Positions 12,690-25,151 of a stretch of DNA of 64,000 bases are shown one piece after another. Each line of letters begins with the position of its first letter. The stretch's first letter is position 1. The notes beneath the pieces are model-generated. The model had not been told where the DNA came from. It ran no database searches and saw only the letters and a program-made list of their open reading frames with translations. Source of the DNA: Nageia nagi (Eukaryota; Pinophyta); assembly GCA_050084985.1 (NCBI GenBank), contig JBITNC010000001.1, positions 170,252,001 through 170,316,000 of the forward strand, given 5' to 3'. Position numbers and translations under genes: made by a program.

Positions 12690-15300
12690 CTTATACTAGA
12701 GGAATTTTAAGAACCCAATGCAATGGCTAAACTCTTTCAATTTTGAAAACCTAGTAACTATCACACCTTTACCCAACTTACATGCATGATATAAAAATAT
12801 TTTAACCTTGAATGAGCTAAGGGTATGGCATTTAGGGCTTCATATGAAATTTTTCCATGGCTATGGAGTAATTGTTGCTATTTGGCCCCAACCTTTGTAA
12901 ATGAATCAAATAAATTTAGCATACTTATCTCATAAAATAAATACAATAATATCTCAATATTAGCATACTTATTTTTTAAATACTACTCATCAATTTAGAT
13001 TTTGAAATTGGAGTATTATCAACCCTCCAAAATTTTAGCATTCTAATTATAGTTACCCCCTAAAGCTCTAACTTGATGGCACCATTCCTTGAAGCTAATT
13101 CAGTAAGCTACCTTTGATCTCCTCACATATCTTTATACCTTGTATAGGGTGATTGATCACTACCATAAGTTCTACCTAATATCCAATATTTACAACCTTC
13201 AAATTCTTATCAAAAAGTTTATTCAATTTTTCATTTGCCTTCCTGGTTTCATCCATTACAGGGTCAAAAATGATTTCACTTTTCTTCACCTCTACCTCAA
13301 GTTTCTCTAATTTAACCATAAAAACCTCTAAATGGTCTCAAAACTAAATCAAGGCTTTAATTTCTTGGGATCTATTTTCCAAAATTTAACCTTTACTACA
13401 ACAATGAAGTTCTTATCAACCTTTCACTCTTTCAAACTCTACTACAATTGAGTCACATTAGTGTTTAGATTGCTGATGGTTGAAAATATCAATGTAATTT
13501 CTACCTTTATATAGGACAAATCAACATATTTTTAGATAATTGTAGCATCCCTCTTACTTATTTTTGCATCCTTCTCTTTTATCATAGCATCCCTTTTGCT
13601 AATCTCTACATCCTTCTCCTTTATTAGGGTGTCTTTCTTCCCTAAACTATCTGCATTAGGGGCATTAGCTAGAATTATCTCCAAAGATGCTATGTTGTTA
13701 TCTACAACTTTCAATTTAGCACTCTACACATCTAAATATTTCTTTATTGCTTCAATAGCTTGTTATATTATACCTCTAACTTGGTCAATTTTGAGATATT
13801 CAAATCCACCATTGCAAGAGTTCATTTTTATCACTCTAGGGAACACTCAAGTCTATTTTCACCTGGGTATTCATGGAGATCAAGTCATCCTATCCATCTT
13901 ATGGTTCTTGAGCAATTTCCATCTCTAAAACTTTATTATTTACATATAATGAACTCCATAGCCTTATCAAATTATCTAGCATTGGGATTTTCTTTATCTT
14001 CTTTTGCATCCAAGTCTCACAATTACCTCTCATCATCTAATATTGTTGCATTATTCCATCTACAAATACTTGTTGTCTTGAAATAGTGATGAATGGAGAA
14101 TTGAAGCTCAATCCTTGAGTAAGTGTGGTCATAATTTGCTTTATAGGGGTAAAAGGGCTTGCTTGGCTTAATCTTGAACCACTACTAATAACAGGACTCA
14201 TTGTTGAAGAAATAGGGATTAATAGTGGTGAAGATGGGATTATGGTGTCAACAAAGGTAGGAATGACTAGTGAAGTATGTGGAGGTAGGATAGGACTATG
14301 TAATTGAAATGGTGGGGGTAGTGTTAGTGCTGGCTATGATGAAGGGGTAGTAAGGGTAGTCACAATTGGAATTAGGGACCTAAGTACTGACTAGAATAGA
14401 GGCTGACATGGTAGAATATAGCAAAGAAATATTGGAAGTAAGAGGAAGAGAGGGAACAAAATGCATACCTAAAGATATATAAGCCTTCTTAGTTATCTTT
14501 TATAGAGGGGTACTTTGGATGTTTGCTTGAGCTTGAGCTCTTCTTGAGTTGATCCTTGAATTTTATGTTGATATTTCCCTTCCTCTTCATCATCACTATT
14601 ATTGATTTTGGGATTCTTAGCTTCAAATAAGTCTAAAAAATATTGAGTTCTCCACATTTTTACAAATACATCATCTAAATTAGACTCAAGTGTAGTAAAC
14701 TAATTTTTAGACTCAATCCAATATTGATTAAAAGCAACAATTTTCTCTTTGGACCATTTCTATCTTCTCAACTTTGTTAAGATATTCTTAGGAATAAAAT
14801 TGATCCTTGGATTGAAGACTATTTTGTGCTCATAGAAGCTCATCCATGCTAGGAGAAAATATTTTGTGATTATAGTTGTGGGCATAAGATCTTCCTCCTC
14901 TTTTTAGTTTCACCATTTTTCATACTTTGGCCTTTTTTCAACCTTGAACCCCAGAGGATTAGGTTGATTCTTAATCTTCTTAGAGAATATTTCCTCCAAG
15001 TCATACAACCAATACTAATTTATCATCTTTAGTTTTAACTAAGTTAGTTTTTCTTCCAAGCATTCACATCCTTCATGGCTCTAAAGCACCAGGTTGTTAG
15101 CTTGATGCAACAAAGGATAGATTACTCTCTTCTTTGTAGCTATCCCATATTTCAAATCTATATAATCCATCTACCTACTATATTCCATACTGAACATATA
15201 ATCAATCACATGAATGGGTTGCAAAAATGGACTTTTGGAAAAACCATACAATCTAAGAATAGTCCCATTTTCTACAAAATATGAATCCTTGATTTCACTT
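12690..15300 (-). pseudogene. ORF-X-like gene of the non-autonomous element
   Basis: Not a recognised family. Read on the minus strand, the middle part (about 14870-14600) has LAWMSFYEHKIVFNPRINF, then a tryptophan- and lysine-rich segment with FTTLESNLDDVFVKMW and an acidic SDDEEEG stretch. The C-terminal part (13714-13532) is a repeating coiled coil (IKEKDVEISKRDAMIKEKDA), with a roughly ten-residue period built on KEKD and SKRD. The middle part matches in pattern the Gypsy 2 ORF-X around 31640-31430 (KAWMAL, FILNPEVLT, IHHIEGELFEKFKY). The frame is interrupted by many stops. The start is not defined; 15300 is approximate. A structural or nucleic-acid-binding role is possible but not shown. 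Confidence 0.5.
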
Positions 15301-15396
15301 TGGGGGGTCCAGAGGTGAGACTTGGAACCTTCAAACAATTTGGGAGTTGGTTAAGATAACAAGGACATAGTGGGGAACAAGAAACTCTCCATAATA

Positions 15397-16495
15397 TGTG
15401 AAATCTTAGCAAGAACCTAGTGTAGTAGCCATAGAGTAAGTCTTCACTCTCTTGATTATTTATTAGCATACAACTACCATGTAATAGACACAGTTATTCC
15501 AACACCTTACTATTATAATTTAGGAAACATTCATCTATTATCACAATATAACCAAATTAAGAATAATTGTAACAAGTGTTGGGAAAGAAACATCAATATA
15601 GTATCATATTATTGGTGAAAATAAAAGGTTTTTGAAAATAAATGCAAAGGATAATACTAGGGATTCTAACCCTTTTTGCATCACTTTAGGTCTATTTAAG
15701 CTATTCTAGAATGGTTACAAAGTAATTAAATTAAAATTGTTAAAAAATGGCTTGATCAATTTGACCTATTAAAATAATGGTTGACTACTTCTTGCCACAT
15801 GGATGTATCTCTAAATTGGAATGCTTGAGAGTTGTAATTGCCTTTGCATGATCATTTTCTTTCTTCTTAGAGAGTATCTAGAGCTATGCCTTATATTCAA
15901 AGCTTTTCTGACTATTTATGTTAATTCCAAAGCTTTCTAGTTATTTATTCACTTATCCAGGGTTACTTCCTCCTTGAGTGATGTCATTATGCTTCATTGT
16001 TTGATTCAAAATTATTTTTCCTAACATTGACATCATCCTATTCTTTTCTCTTTGCAAAAAGGAAAACTGAAGTTACAAACTCATGATGTACTCTTGAGAC
16101 TCAAAATTGCCATTCTTTGCAACATAAAAACTATAATGCTTATCATTGCTCTTCAAGATTGGATAGATTGAAATTAAGATGCTAGTTCTTTACCCCCTTT
16201 GCTTACATTATCCACTTTTTATGCGTAGAGAGCAAAACACAACTACATTGGAAATCTTCAACTTTACTCATGACATCATCACTCACTAGGTTCAGTTTGT
16301 AGAAAAAATTGAGGCTTGTTCATACCTTGCTGACATCATTTTGAAATCCACCATACTTAGCACATTTTCAATAAAACCAAATCAAAACTTCTAGAATCAA
16401 CATGAGGAGTCTACCTAGGCCATACAAAATAGAAAAAACAAGCTCAATACATGCCAAAATAGCTTCTAGAATATTGAGCTATGTATGGATATATA
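15397..16495 (-). repeat. LTR (higher-coordinate copy) of ORF-X element
   Basis: Starts TGTGAAATCTTAGCAAGAAC and ends ...TGGATATATA, where the CA end has become TA. Pair of 11564-12662 with the same length. Confidence 0.85.
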
Positions 16496-16774
16496 GTACT
16501 CAAAATGCATAATATTTACAAATAATATTAAAACATATTAATTTATAATAAATTAGAAAATGAAATACATACCATTACATCATGATGGGATAACTCATTA
16601 ACTAGATATTTTGATTAAGGTAATGTATTAGGATGGTGATAATATTTTGTTATGCTTCCAAGGTTATGCATTCAATGTCACTTTCTATAGGTCAAAAAGC
16701 TAATGTGCAATGTCTAAGGTTGTTTTGATGTGATTTACTGAGTGGGTGATTCAATTTCATTATCAAAATAAAGT

Positions 16775-17065
16775 GTTTGTATCACCAGCACCTCATATTT
16801 TGGATATTAGGATTGAACAAAACTCTGGTGCTACTTTGAGAATTAAACGTTGGTACTATAACTTTAGTGTTTCTTTGAAAAAAAAATTAGTGTTTCCTTT
16901 ATATAAATAATTTTTCTCTATATTCACCATAGTACTTTGGTGCTAATTTGAAAATAAAATTATTATTTTATTTGAAATATAACTTTGGCATTGCTTTGAA
17001 AACAAAACTCTTGCATTGTATTTATATTAACACTCTAGTGTTGTATTCACCATAATACTCTAGCA
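16775..17065 (+). repeat. Degenerate array of ACTCTAGTGCTA-type motifs
   Basis: Variants of A-ACT-YT-RGYGCTA followed by CTTTGA-like sequence recur about every 30-60 bases (AACTCTGGTGCTACTTTGAG, TACTTTGGTGCTAATTTGAA, AACTTTGGCATTGCTTTGAA, ACTCTAGTGTTG, TACTCTAGCACC). The same motif type recurs at 54590-54850, just upstream of another Gypsy element. Confidence 0.6.
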
Positions 17066-17409
17066 CCCATTAAGAAATTTATATTTTTTAATACATGACT
17101 ACTAATAGGTATGGTTTTCACCTAGGTGAGTGCCAATAACCTGATTTTCACTCCTTTGATTTCCATTCCTTTTAATTTTTACCCATGTCTTAGTTTGATT
17201 CTATTTCTAGAATCGACTTTGTTCATGTTTGAAATGGATCACAAATGCTTAGTTGAGGAATATACATCTTCTTTGAGAAGGCATAAATTTGTTGCCTCAA
17301 ATTTTCTAGTAAAACTTTTCTTGGTTAATGGTAAATTGTAAAGCTTCATTCAATTCCTATTAACCAATAATCTCCTTTATGAATCATCAATTGGTTTAAG
17401 TTTAACTAC

Positions 17410-20400
17410 TTCATTATCGAACACTTGTTTGATCTTATAAGGTCCTAACCATCTAGTCTAAAAGTTTCCCATAAAATCTTGGTACTTTGAATCAAATAGT
17501 AATGCCCAATAATTAGAGTGAAAATGGGAATTTTGAATATGTTTATAATGACATTAATTTTTCTACTATTGGATAATTTATTTATCATGGAGAGCTTCAA
17601 ATATGAGCTCATCCATTCCATTGAACTATAACATGCTAGCCTATTGAACTTTAGATCTAGTTCAATCACCACTTTCATGGTTATTTTAAAGATTTGTGGC
17701 TTAAATTTAATTGAAAGTGGTTTCTTTCCAAATACCAATTTGTATGGATTAAACCCTGTAGAATACTTATAGGTAATATTATAATTTTAAATTATTTTTA
17801 GAAGTCTTTTTTGCCAATCTCAATTGTGTGAAGTAATGGTCTTTGTTAGAATAATTTCCAATTCTCTTATTGGTGAATTCCACCTATCCATTGATTTGTG
17901 GATGATAATGTGATGCCTTCTTGTCCTGAATTTGATAATATTCCACAAAATGCTTGATCATATTAGACATAAACTAAGGTCCCTTATCAAAGACCAAAAC
18001 CTAGGAGCTCCAAACCATTGCATAATATGATTATACAGAAACTCTACTACTTTTTCCTCTTTTGCATGTGGCATGGCACAAACTTTAATCCACTTGGTCA
18101 CATAGTTAGTATAAACTAAAATGTTCTTTTTACCTTATGAAGGAGGATCACTTAGTCCCATAAAGTTTATGCCCCATTGTTAAAATGACTCCATTACTAC
18201 TTAAGGTTATAAAGGCATCTAAGTAGTATGGGTAGGTTTACCTATCCTCTAACATTGGTCATAGTGTTGTATGTATTTTTTGGTATCATTATGAAGGGAA
18301 GGATATTAATACTCAACTCTAAGAATTTTGTGAATTGTCCTATATATAGAGTAATTTACTCAAGTTGGTTCATCATCATTAGCTTTGAGGATATCAAAAA
18401 GTTGATCCTTCCAAATGCATCTATGCAAAAAATTAACAAGTCCACACTTAAATAACATCCCATAAATCCATTTGAATGATATACTTTTTTGGATTGAATA
18501 TCTATTCTATTTTGGAGATAAATATGGAGGCAACTTTCCTATATATAGGTAAGTAGTAAAATCTGCAAACCATGGTGTGTGTATTGAGATGGCAAATTTT
18601 GTTTCATCTAGGAATGGATCTTCCTTAGGATCATCCCATTTTAAGTTGTTCAATATTGATAGAAAATATGTTACCAAATTAGCCTTCCATGGCTTAGTAA
18701 TAATGGTCATATTGAATTCTTACAGTAGTAATAGTTGCTTAATGATTGTTCCACTAAGCATTGTCTTATTCATGTAGTATATAATGGCTACATGATCAGT
18801 GTGAAAGTATACTTGATATCTAGTGTAGTGTTAAATTTATTAATAACATATAATACTACTAGTAAGTCCTCTATTATGGTGTAATTTATTTCCACTCTTG
18901 CTAGATTCTTGCTAATGTAGTAGATGATGTAGTGGGACTTATATTCATCTTTTCTATTGAATAATAACCCTAATTGGATGATTAGATACATCACTATATA
19001 TATATGAAAATGGATATTCCAATTAGGTCCCCTCAAGACTAGTGTAATCATCAATTTATCTTTGATATGGAAAAAGGCTTCTTCATAAGATGGTGTCCTC
19101 TAGAATGGAGCAACCTTTTGTAGCAGATAAAATATAGAAGTAAAAATATTACTAAATTTTTTAATGAATCATATATAGTATCCATCATGTCCAAGAAATA
19201 TTCTAACAACTATATCATGTAAGTAGTTATTTTATGATCTCTATTTTCTCTAGGTCCACCTTGATTCCATATATTGAGACATCATGTCCCAAAATAATAC
19301 CTTCACTCATGAGCATAAAACACTTTTCATGACTCAATGAAATATTATTTATTTCACCTATTTTTAACACTTTCTACAAATTATCTAATGCTTCCTCAAA
19401 GGTTTCACCATACATTATAAATTCATCCATATAAACTTCAACATTATCATTAGTCAAGTCAATAAAAATGGATAATACAACATAGTGAAAGGTAGTAGCT
19501 ACATTGCAAAGGGTAAATGGGATAAATTTATAGACATATGTACTATAGGTAAAAGTGAAGGTGGTCTTATTATATTCCTTTGATGCTATTTAAAGTTGAT
19601 TGTAGCCACTAAACTAATATAGAAAAGAAAATCATTTCTTTCCTACCAAAGAGTTCAAGACTTTATCAATGAAGGGAAATGGGAAATAATCCCTATGTGT
19701 TGCTTTATTTAGGGCTATATAGTCCATACAAAACCTCCATTTTTCATTCTTCTTGGGTAATAGAATCAAATAAGAAACCTATTTAATATTAAAAATTAAA
19801 TAAATTAAATTAAATTTTAATAACTTCTCAATCTCTATTTTATAATATCTTTGAGTGCTAGTTTTATCATTCTAGGTGGTTGTCTAATAGGTATGGAATC
19901 ATTAGTAAAGATATGATGAATACATACTTTAGGATGGATTCCCTTCATGTATGAGTACTCCCATTAAAATGCTCATGGATCTTAAGTGGTTTTTTAACAC
20001 TTTGAATAATTTCTCTTCTTATTCATTGTTCAACCAACTATTGATGTTCAATAGTTTACTTGATTTTATGTTAGTTTGTTTTATCCTTGATTGAGCTAAC
20101 TCAATTTATTTTGGTAACCAAAGAATTCAAAGGGAACTAATGAGAGAAAATTTAGTGATAGATTTTTAGTCATTCTCTAAATGTCTCCTAAAGGGATAAT
20201 ATGAATTAGTGGGAATCTAAAGAGTGACAAAAAGTGAGTTTTTTTTTCTATGGATATATTAAATAAATCTTCTTATAAGTTATTGGATGAAGTTCCCTCT
20301 TCTTGAGGTTTTCTAGCTATTTCCATATCAAGTTCCTCATCCAATGTTTCTATGTTCACTAACCATGATAGCAGTCAATCTTGTTAAAATTCCATTTTTT

Positions 20401-20960
20401 AGTTCATCTACCCATAACTATCCTTGAACTTTAAGGGCAATTTAAGCAAGGGGATACAAGAAAAAATATTTTAAGTGTAGTCCACTATAAATAGTCACTT
20501 CTCATGACTAACAATCTATGAATATTTTTGTGATAACCAGCCAAGGTCTTCCCAATATCTTTGGCCAAAGAGTATGACTTATTTTTATCATCATAATTAT
20601 AAAATCTACTACATATTACCATGTATCCATAATGAGTGGGATGTATTCAATAATTCCTTTAGTTTTTCCTATATACCTATCTACCAATTGAAAAATAATA
20701 ACAATGGGACATATGAAGGCCAATTTATTAGACATGTCTAATGTTATGATATTTATTGCCACTTCAAGATCTAATAGTAGTACATTAGGACTTTTAGTAT
20801 TCCTAATGGTTATTATTATGACTAGACTTCTAGGATCCTAATATTTTGGATTTACCAACTTTCCTACTAGTAGATTTATCACCTTACTATCAACCTAAAT
20901 AGTCTTTGGATATCTTTTTTTCTTTCTTCCTCCCCTTTTTATGCATAGATGTTTGACCAA
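17410..20960 (-). pseudogene. pol: Gypsy 1 pol remnant (protease, RT, RNase H, integrase)
   Basis: Read on the minus strand. Protease and linker about 20960-19900 are poorly preserved. RT (about 19800-19150) has LSHEKCFMLMSEGIILGHDV and, at 19443-19432, YMDE where the catalytic motif needs YxDD, so the second Asp is lost. RNase H (19054-18788) has YYISKNLARVEINYTIIED. The connection (18710-18507) has SIHTPWFAD and LPPYLSPK. The integrase zinc-binding region (about 18440-18280) includes a CQ-like GKPTHT stretch, then WGINFMG at the start of the core, and the C-terminal part LVFGKKPL to KILWETFRLDG (17738-17445). The style of RNase H and connection resembles Athila-like plant elements. It is riddled with stops. 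Confidence 0.85.
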
Positions 20961-22349
20961 TTGATTTAGTTTAGGTTCATCCTTGATGGCTTGTAAAATT
21001 GGCATAAGAATATTCCATTTTCTTGGTTTCTTTGAAAAATCAATTTTTTTCTTCTTAGGTTTCTCTACCACCTTAAAAATTTCCTATTGGTATTTCAAAA
21101 TATTCATCATTTTTAACTCTAGTGATAACAAGGGCTATTGAGTTGGATAATTTTTTTCTAGACCTTAGTATTATTTCATTACATTGGATGGTATTTAATT
21201 TCATAGTTTCTCTTAATCTATTTGATAGATATGTGATGTTGCATATGTATCATATTAATTGTATTGGAAACATATTGGGCTAGTAGAATAAGCTACTTTG
21301 GTGCTTGTTATGTTTATTATGGAGCATTAAAAGGTTTAAGTAGCAAATCTTGTTGCTGATTAGGGAACCTTCTCTACCCTTCAAATTAGTGATAATTTAC
21401 ATTTGGATGAAACCACTGATTTGGATGAAACCGTTGATTTGGATACCATTATGAAGCTAGTGGTCCCCAAATTTGATTTTGATTTCCATAGTGACACAAA
21501 TCATGATATGACATCTAAGGAGGAGACATATTCCACCATGGTGATCAATATTAACCTTGTGAAACATTATTTTGCCTATGTACCATTAGTTTACTTTTGT
21601 TGTAGTGTTCATCAAAGATTTTTTGGAGCTAAAAAACTAAGAAACTCACATTCATCAATCACATGGTTATTTTCACACAAACTATAGATAGTTATTTTGT
21701 TCAATGGTAATTCATGAAGTGTATGCCTTTTCTAACAACTAGGATAATATACTACCAATTCTTCCTCAAAATATTTTACTTTGTTTACCAATACCTTTAT
21801 CTAATTTAACTAAAATAAAATATCAATCTTGAAGTTGGTTGATTCTTCAATGAGCTCAATTACTACCCCAACATTTTTATTTTTCTTTGTTTTCCTCATA
21901 AAATACCTAGTTCTTGAGTAATTTATATAGAGTTATATGATTCCATCCAATATTAATATATTGACATTTTCCTTCCCCATTAGATTGAATACCTACATTG
22001 AAGAATCCATTAATCCTTTAAGAAAAATGGATTTAGAAAACTTAGTATCAATTACAATACCAAGTCACTTTTGAACAAACAAGAATTTATCTAGATAGTA
22101 TTATAAAATTTCTTTGTTTTTCTTTTTCAAATAGAATAGTTCATTTTTTCTATACTTTATCATGCAATATTTTGGTATTTTTCAAGAAAGGTTCTTTAAA
22201 TTTCTATCCATGTTTGTATGGAGTCTAGTTGTAACCACATAAACCATTTCATTGTATTATCTTTCAAAGTGAATGGAAAATTTTATGGTTTTGATTATCC
22301 AATTCATAATAATAGGTTTTGCATAATATTTTAAACTTAAATAAGAACT
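20961..22349 (-). pseudogene. gag: Gypsy 1 gag (5' truncated) and gag-protease linker
   Basis: The minus-strand translation from 22349 gives a Gypsy-type capsid region (KDNTMKWFMWL-like, about 22280-22230; FLEKYQNIA, about 22180). A nucleocapsid remnant with ENNHVIDECEFL (about 21640) keeps the His and last Cys of a zinc knuckle. Downstream to 20961 the frame is weak and acidic or lysine-rich (EKPKKKKIDFSKKPRKW near 21060-21010). The N-terminal part of gag is missing because the Copia 2 LTR begins at 22350. Several stops are present. Confidence 0.7.
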
Positions 22350-23847
22350 TGAAGGAATTTAATGTTTCATGAATTGAATTCCTTTCTATGTTTTGGATTT
22401 GAATTCCTTTTGATGGATCTAATTCCCTTCAACAGCTACTCACCATCCTTCACCTACTAGATTTATTATTTTGTAATAATTATGTTGAGTGCTAAATTAT
22501 CAAAGATCTGATCCTTAGACTGAGATAGATTTGATTTTATAATCCTTCATGGACACCCATACCTCTATCTAAACATCATGGGTGCTTATTTATATTTTTT
22601 GTTAACTTCTCTAATTGAAACTACAATCTGTTAGTTCTTGTGGAATGTTCAACACTCCACTTTCTTATTGTATAAATAGGGAATTCATTTCCCATTCTAA
22701 GTAATGCTTCTAATGTAATATTATGCTACTAATTTGTGGCAAGAATATAAAGCATTCATATTTTCTCTATAATACCTTGTGGTTGTGTGGCATGTTTTCT
22801 CTTTTCAAAGCATTTATGTATAAGAAAAAACTTACAAATCTTCATAGCAATGTTCAATCTCTACTCCAAGGTGATATTTCTCTATTTGGGTTATTTTAGC
22901 TATATGGGTACTTATTTATTTTCCCATTATTGAGAAATAGTTTTAATATTTTTGTGATTGTATCAAACTACCTTGTTTTGAATTAATTTTATTTTGAAAG
23001 CTAGAACTTTCATTCTAGATCTCCATTTTGTGTGATTCCTTCTTGGTTGGATAATTGGTTTCAATACCTTTAAAACCATGTGTGTTTTTCCATACTTTTT
23101 TAGTGGAACACACATAGAAATCATACAATACAAAACCTATTATTTTGTATTCTTTCTCAGTGAGCTTTAGAAGTCTTTTACTTTGATATCACTTTGATCC
23201 TTTCATATTTCTCTAAATTATACCAAAACTTCACCTTTGGATAGATAATTTTGTGTTTATCAATTTTACGGATCATATTGCTATTTTTAGTTAAGAATAA
23301 AAAAATTTATGGGCTCTAAATTTATTTCAAGCCTTGCTAATGTCATCACACTCTGAACTCTGAATTTTGCACTTTAGCCTCAATTTGGTCCTCTAGATCC
23401 AATTGTTTATGTCATCATCCTTTGAACTATGAATTCCACACTTTTGATTTTCCCAAATATTTAAAAGATTCTAGTCAACAAAAAAATACTAGAACCCTAA
23501 CATTTCCACATTACATTATATTTTGATTTTTCATGAGTTTTTCCTCTAGCATTTCTATTTTGGTTTCTATTTTGGTTAGTTCTTTTGATTTTCTTGTATG
23601 TCTAGCTAGTTCTAGCTAATCAAAAATTGTTGGAACCCTAATATTTTCATTTTACACTATTTTATTAGTATGACATAATCTTTTTCCATTTGAAAACTTT
23701 ATATTAATTTTTCTAGAGTTTTAGTAAGTCTAACACTCCAAAAACTTCAAGAACTCTAGTATTTTTATGGTATCAAAACTTGGAGCCTTGAGCCTCCAAA
23801 AACTTCATTTGGTATCAAAGATCTTATATTGAGCCTATAAATTCTTC
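22350..23847 (+). repeat. 5' LTR of Copia 2
   Basis: Starts TGAAGGAATTT, matching the 3' LTR start at 43024. The pair aligns well to about 23430/44098; beyond that only the 5' copy exists, so the end at 23847 is set by the primer-binding site at 23851 and could lie earlier, before the first primer-site-like repeat at 23768. Confidence 0.75.
22671..22679 (+). promoter_or_regulatory. TATA box in Copia 2 5' LTR
   Basis: TATAAATAG in the sequence TTGTATAAATAGGGA, repeated at the matching position in the 3' LTR (43340-43348). Confidence 0.6.
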
Positions 23848-23862
23848 AATTGGTATCAAAGC
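23768..23862 (+). promoter_or_regulatory. Primer-binding site, present as three tandem near-copies
   Basis: TGGTATCAAA(A/G) occurs at 23768, 23810 and 23851, spaced 42 and 41 bases. It resembles the complement of the initiator Met tRNA 3' end (TGGTATCAGAGC) used by many plant Copia elements. The third, TGGTATCAAAGC, is nearest the gag start (23883) and is the best candidate for the working site. Confidence 0.65.
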
Positions 23863-23882
23863 TAGACATTATATTGGGTTAA

Positions 23883-24745
23883 ATGGATCCAAAAAATGAA
23901 AATTATTTGTAGTTACTAATCCTTGTGGTTAGTGGAGAACACCATGATTATTGGAACATCTGAATGAGGGTCTTTCTTATCTCACAAGATTTTTGGAGTC
24001 TTGTTTCTTAGGGATATATTAAACTTGATATTGTATTCTTTACTGAATTTACAATATATGAAATAAAATAGCTCTTAGAGACCCCAAAGAAGGATTACAA
24101 ATATTTATTTACTATATAAGGTGGGATAGATGTTACCATCTTCCCTAAGATTATAGAATGAAAATCTCTAAGGTTGCATGTGAAACTGTTGAGATTGCTT
24201 AGAAGGGATCACCCAAAGTTAGAGTAGCCAATATATAATTTTTATGAAGGGAGTTTTAATCTCTTCAAATGGGAGATGTTGAGACTATTTAACTCTTTAT
24301 GAACATTATTCAATATTTGGTGAATGCACTTCATTCACATGGTGAGCAACTTGATGATACTTGGATTATTGAGAAGCCTTCCCTGAAAGTTTGATCCTCT
24401 CACCATTACTATTGAGGATTCTAAGGAATTAAATCAAATTAGTCTCCTAAAATTACTTGGTATCTTACATATTTATGAGCACATAATGTAGCATAGATCC
24501 AATAACTTGAACCAAGCATTACAAGGTAAACTCTAGATGAATGATAAACATTCTACTTCCTCCAATTTAGAATCTACTTCAAGAGGTTGTGGCAAATGTC
24601 ACAATGGTAGAGGCTATGGAAGAGGTGATCATGGTAGAGGAAGAGGGAAATCATCTAGTATAATCCATAACTCAAACTCCAAATATTATGATTTATGCAG
24701 AAAGGATGATCACATAGAGTAGTATTGCTATCGAAAGAAGAAGTA
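23883..24745 (+). pseudogene. gag: Copia 2 gag remnant
   Basis: The ATG at 23883 (MDPKNENY) lies 20 bases after the primer-binding site. The region has the Copia gag layout: a decayed capsid part with many stops, then at 24537-24722 a glycine-arginine-rich RNA-binding stretch (GRGYGRGDHGRGRGK) and a zinc knuckle remnant (YYDLCRKDDHIE) in which the first Cys is lost. The RG-rich tract followed by one CCHC knuckle is usual in plant Copia gag. Frameshifts and stops prevent expression as one protein. Confidence 0.8.
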
Positions 24746-25151
24746 AAAAGTCAACTACACTGAAGAGCATGATGTTGGTAATGTATTCTTAACCCATAAC
24801 AACTTTGAAGTTGTTGATGACCATATTTGGTATCTAGATAGTGGGTACTCCAATTATATGATTGGAAATAAAAATTTATTTACTCAAATTGAAGAAAATA
24901 CTTTCAACAAAGTTTGATTTGGTGATAATAATCAAGTTGATATTATCAAAAAGGGTTCCATTACATTAAAAGCAAAGTCCAATAAAATCTTACATATGCA
25001 TGATACTTTGCATATTATTTACTTGAATCACAATATCCTTAGCATTGGTTATATGTGCTTGAAAAACTATTATTTAGTCTTTCAAAAGAATAACTACACC
25101 ATCACCAATGAGACTAACAAGTAGGTCATTGCCAAAATTCTCACATCCAAG
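24746..25151 (+). pseudogene. pol: Copia 2 protease and start of integrase, cut off
   Basis: Translation gives WYLDSGYSNYMIGNK at about 24827-24870, the Copia protease active site (D-S-G kept), followed by a FGDNNQVDI-type segment and a pre-integrase stretch reaching VIAKILTSKN near 25148. There the sequence switches to the Gypsy 2 family LTR. Only one stop interrupts this part, at about 24917. The catalytic integrase and the first half of RT are missing; pol resumes at 41960. Confidence 0.8.

Larger units (their letters stand above)
11564..16495 (-). mobile_element. LTR retroelement carrying only an ORF-X-like gene (non-autonomous)
   Basis: Two direct repeats of about 1.1 kb (11564-12662 and 15397-16495) enclose about 2.7 kb in which no gag, protease, RT or integrase is visible, only an ORF-X-like coding remnant on the minus strand. 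The repeats have matching lengths and good similarity by eye, as expected of old LTRs. Strand is inferred from the coding remnant. No matching target duplication was seen (CAATG left, GTACT right) and neither primer site nor purine tract is convincing. It would depend on enzymes from another element. It sits inside Gypsy element 1. Confidence 0.75.
9285..22349 (-). mobile_element. Gypsy element 1 (env-position ORF type), interrupted
   Basis: Read on the minus strand: gag (22349-21600), protease, RT, RNase H and integrase (to 17410), then after a nested LTR element (11564-16495) an ORF-X remnant (11010-9285). Integrase last in pol is the Gypsy order. An extra gene after integrase resembles the plan of Gypsy element 2 here and of Athila-type plant elements. 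The 5' end of gag is cut at 22349 by the Copia 2 LTR; the missing part was not found downstream. No LTR of its own was recognised. That the pol and ORF-X parts are one element is inference from order, strand and the plan of Gypsy 2. Confidence 0.6.

Noticed and set aside
13596-14086. Plus-strand frames of about 110 codons
   Set aside because: They oppose the minus-strand KEKD/SKRD coiled-coil region of the ORF-X-like gene, and open reading there comes from its biased composition.
17126-18777. Plus-strand frames of 66-75 codons
   Set aside because: They lie opposite the Gypsy 1 integrase region or in adjoining non-coding DNA and show no conserved motif.
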